Origin: Galbula dea | Lineage: Eukaryota; Chordata; Aves; Piciformes; Galbulidae | Direction: 5' to 3' | NCBI GenBank assembly: GCA_013399015.1 | Contig: VWZX01002400.1 | Span: 434,001-498,000 of the forward strand | DNA: 64,000 nucleotides | Shown: positions 62,562-64,000 of the stretch, one piece after another | Layout: each line of letters opens with the position of its first letter | Position numbering within the stretch: position 1 is the first letter of the stretch | Position numbers and translations under genes: made by a program | Notes under the pieces: model-generated | The model's database searches: none | What the model was told of the DNA's origin: nothing | What the model saw: the letters and a program-made list of their open reading frames with translations, nothing else

Positions 62562-62982
62562 GACCATCTCTGGCAGGAGGAAAGGCTGAGAGCCCTGGGG
62601 CTGCTTAGCCTGGAGAAGAGCAGCCCCAGAGGGGAGCTGCTCAATGCTGAGCAAGAGCTGAAGGCTGGGGGCAAGAGGCTGGGGCCAGACTCTGCTCAGT
62701 GGTGGCCAGGGCCAGGCCAAGGGGCACTGGGCACAAACTGGAAGCCAGGAGGTTGCAGCTGAGCAGGAGGAGAAGCTTGTTTGTTGTGAGGGTGTTGGAG
62801 CCCTGTCCCAGGCTTTGCAGAGAGGCTGTGGAGTCTCCTTGTGTGGAAAGATTGCCAAGGCAGCTGGAGGTGACCCTGGGCAAGCTGCTGTGGGTGACCC
62901 TGCTGGAGCAGGGGAGTTGGACTGGCTGATCCCCAGAGGTCCCTTCCAACCCCAGCCAGGCTGGGATTTGGAGATTCTGTGT
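62562..62982 (+). mobile_element. CR1 LINE 3' fragment, frameshifted subfamily
   Basis: CTCTGGCAGGAGGAAAGGCT through CTGATCCCCAGAGGTCCCTT. Carries the shared deletion near 62670-62695. Tail GGAGATTCTGTGT. Confidence 0.95.
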
Positions 62983-63382
62983 GGGCTGGGAATTCAGGGC
63001 CAGGCCATGGCATGGCCACCAAAGCCATCTTGCTGGTGCAGATGGTGCTCCTCAGGCAGATGGGGAGCCTGGCAAATATTGTGCTCATGTTTATCCAGTC
63101 ACTGAGGCGAGCGAGTGAGGAGCTGGGCTCTGGGGTTGGCAGTGCTGGGGAAGAGGCTGGATGGAGCTCCTGGGGGGGCTTTGTGTGCAGCACATCAAGG
63201 CTCCTCACCACAGCAGCTTTGACTTCTGGTCTGGGCAATGGGGCAGCAGTTAATTAGTTGAGCTAGGGAGAGGATTGTTTAATTGGTACCCAGGCTACCC
63301 CAGGCCTCCCTGTTTCGTTCTGCTTTGCTGGTGCAGTGTTGGTGGCCATGTGCAGAAATTCAGCTTCCCCACTGCCCACTGC
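62983..63382. other. Non-coding stretch, nothing recognised
   Basis: No gene or repeat recognised between the two CR1 copies. Confidence 0.5.
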
Positions 63383-63828
63383 TTCTCCAGAGAAGGGCAA
63401 CAAAGCTGGGGAAGGCTCTAAAGCTTGTGGGTAGCAGCTGGAGGGAACTGGGGTTGGTTAGTTTGGAGGAAAGGAGGCTCAGGGGAGACCTTCTCACTCT
63501 CTGCAACTCCCTGAGAGAAGGCTGGAGCAAGGTGGGAGCTGGTCTTTTCTTCCAAGCAACAAGCAACAGGACAAGAGGAAACAGCCTCAAGTTGGGCCAG
63601 AGGAGGTTTAGGTTAGATGTTAGGAAAAAAACTTAATTGAAAGAGTGGTTAAGCATTGGCCCAGGCTGCCCAGGGCAGTGGTGGAGTCACCATCCTTGGA
63701 AGTGTTCAAGAAACATGCAGGTGTGCTGCTGAGGGGCATGGTTTAGTGGTGACCTGGCAGTGTTAGGTTAACAGTTGGACTTGATGATCTTGGAGGTCTC
63801 TTCCAACCTTACTGATTCTATGATTTGT
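63383..63828 (+). mobile_element. CR1 LINE 3' fragment
   Basis: CTCCAGAGAAGGGCAACAAA through CTTGATGATCTTGGAGGTCT and the tail CTGATTCTATGATT. Confidence 0.94.
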
Positions 63829-64000
63829 GGAAGGGTGCAAACACCCAGGACAAGACTGTCCCCCAGCCCAGGAGAGGAGAATCAATCACCTCCCTCTCCT
63901 GAGAGGCTGCACTGTCAAGGGAAGAGGATGTTCAGGGGCTGTAGGGCTGGGGAGACGGAGTAGGAACCTGACCATCCTTCCCAGCCCCAGATGTGTTGCA

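Noticed and set aside
1..64000. Endogenous retrovirus or LTR element
   Set aside because: I found no paired LTRs, primer-binding site or gag/pol-like frames. The only reverse-transcriptase motif (FADD near 32440) lies in a CR1 LINE.
58441..64000. SAM-domain exons of long kazrin
   Set aside because: I looked for kazrin's long C-terminal peptides in all frames and saw none, so they must lie beyond the window.

Overview
The window is vertebrate, and specifically avian, genomic DNA. Two observations support this. First, at least forty fragments of the chicken-repeat-1 (CR1) LINE family are recognisable from their 3' tails and from the ORF2 C-terminal peptide. Second, the only protein-coding gene I can support has vertebrate intron-exon structure. 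Summing my CR1 boundaries gives about 14 kb, roughly a fifth of the window. That is high for a bird, and from general knowledge it best fits a woodpecker-like lineage (Piciformes). The clade is an inference; the avian origin is firm.

The gene is KAZN (kazrin), on the + strand. Seven consecutive coding exons lie at 43918-44109, 52517-52653, 53115-53285, 53794-53983, 54493-54623, 54893-54943 and 55810-55977. All have AG/GT borders and compatible phases. They encode the coiled-coil body of kazrin, the basic (nuclear-signal-like) stretch and the short-isoform C-terminus ending EEDADW. An alternative donor inside the last exon (55934) is where the long, SAM-domain isoform would splice onward. The SAM exons are not in the window. 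A long 3' UTR follows, interrupted by a 918-base assembly gap, with a poly(A) signal at 58420-58425.

Upstream, 36660-37650 is the only CpG-island-like region. It contains an ATG-initiated reading frame (37157-37307) that ends in a good donor and is in exactly the phase needed to join the first shared kazrin exon. I propose it as an alternative first exon and promoter of KAZN. The predicted product would be 396 residues. Starting instead at the internal Met at 43974 gives 327 residues.

Layout. 1-36577 is probably upstream intron or intergenic DNA with CR1 insertions and simple repeats. 36578-37650 is a CR1 running into the CpG island and candidate first exon. 37651-43917 is intron with a TA-cored minisatellite. 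43918-58440 is the KAZN body and 3' UTR. 58441-64000 is intron of the long isoform, or 3' flank, with more CR1. The assembly has a local fault at 6333-7810: single Ns bound false duplications worth about 1.14 kb.

The most useful observations are these: the candidate KAZN promoter/exon; a CR1 beside it that keeps CpGs lost in its relatives; a young CR1 subfamily whose copies all share one 1-base ORF2 frameshift; nested and TSD-flanked CR1 insertions; and the false duplication. I see no bacterial-type operons, CRISPR arrays, tRNA or rRNA genes, or recognisable retroviral genes.
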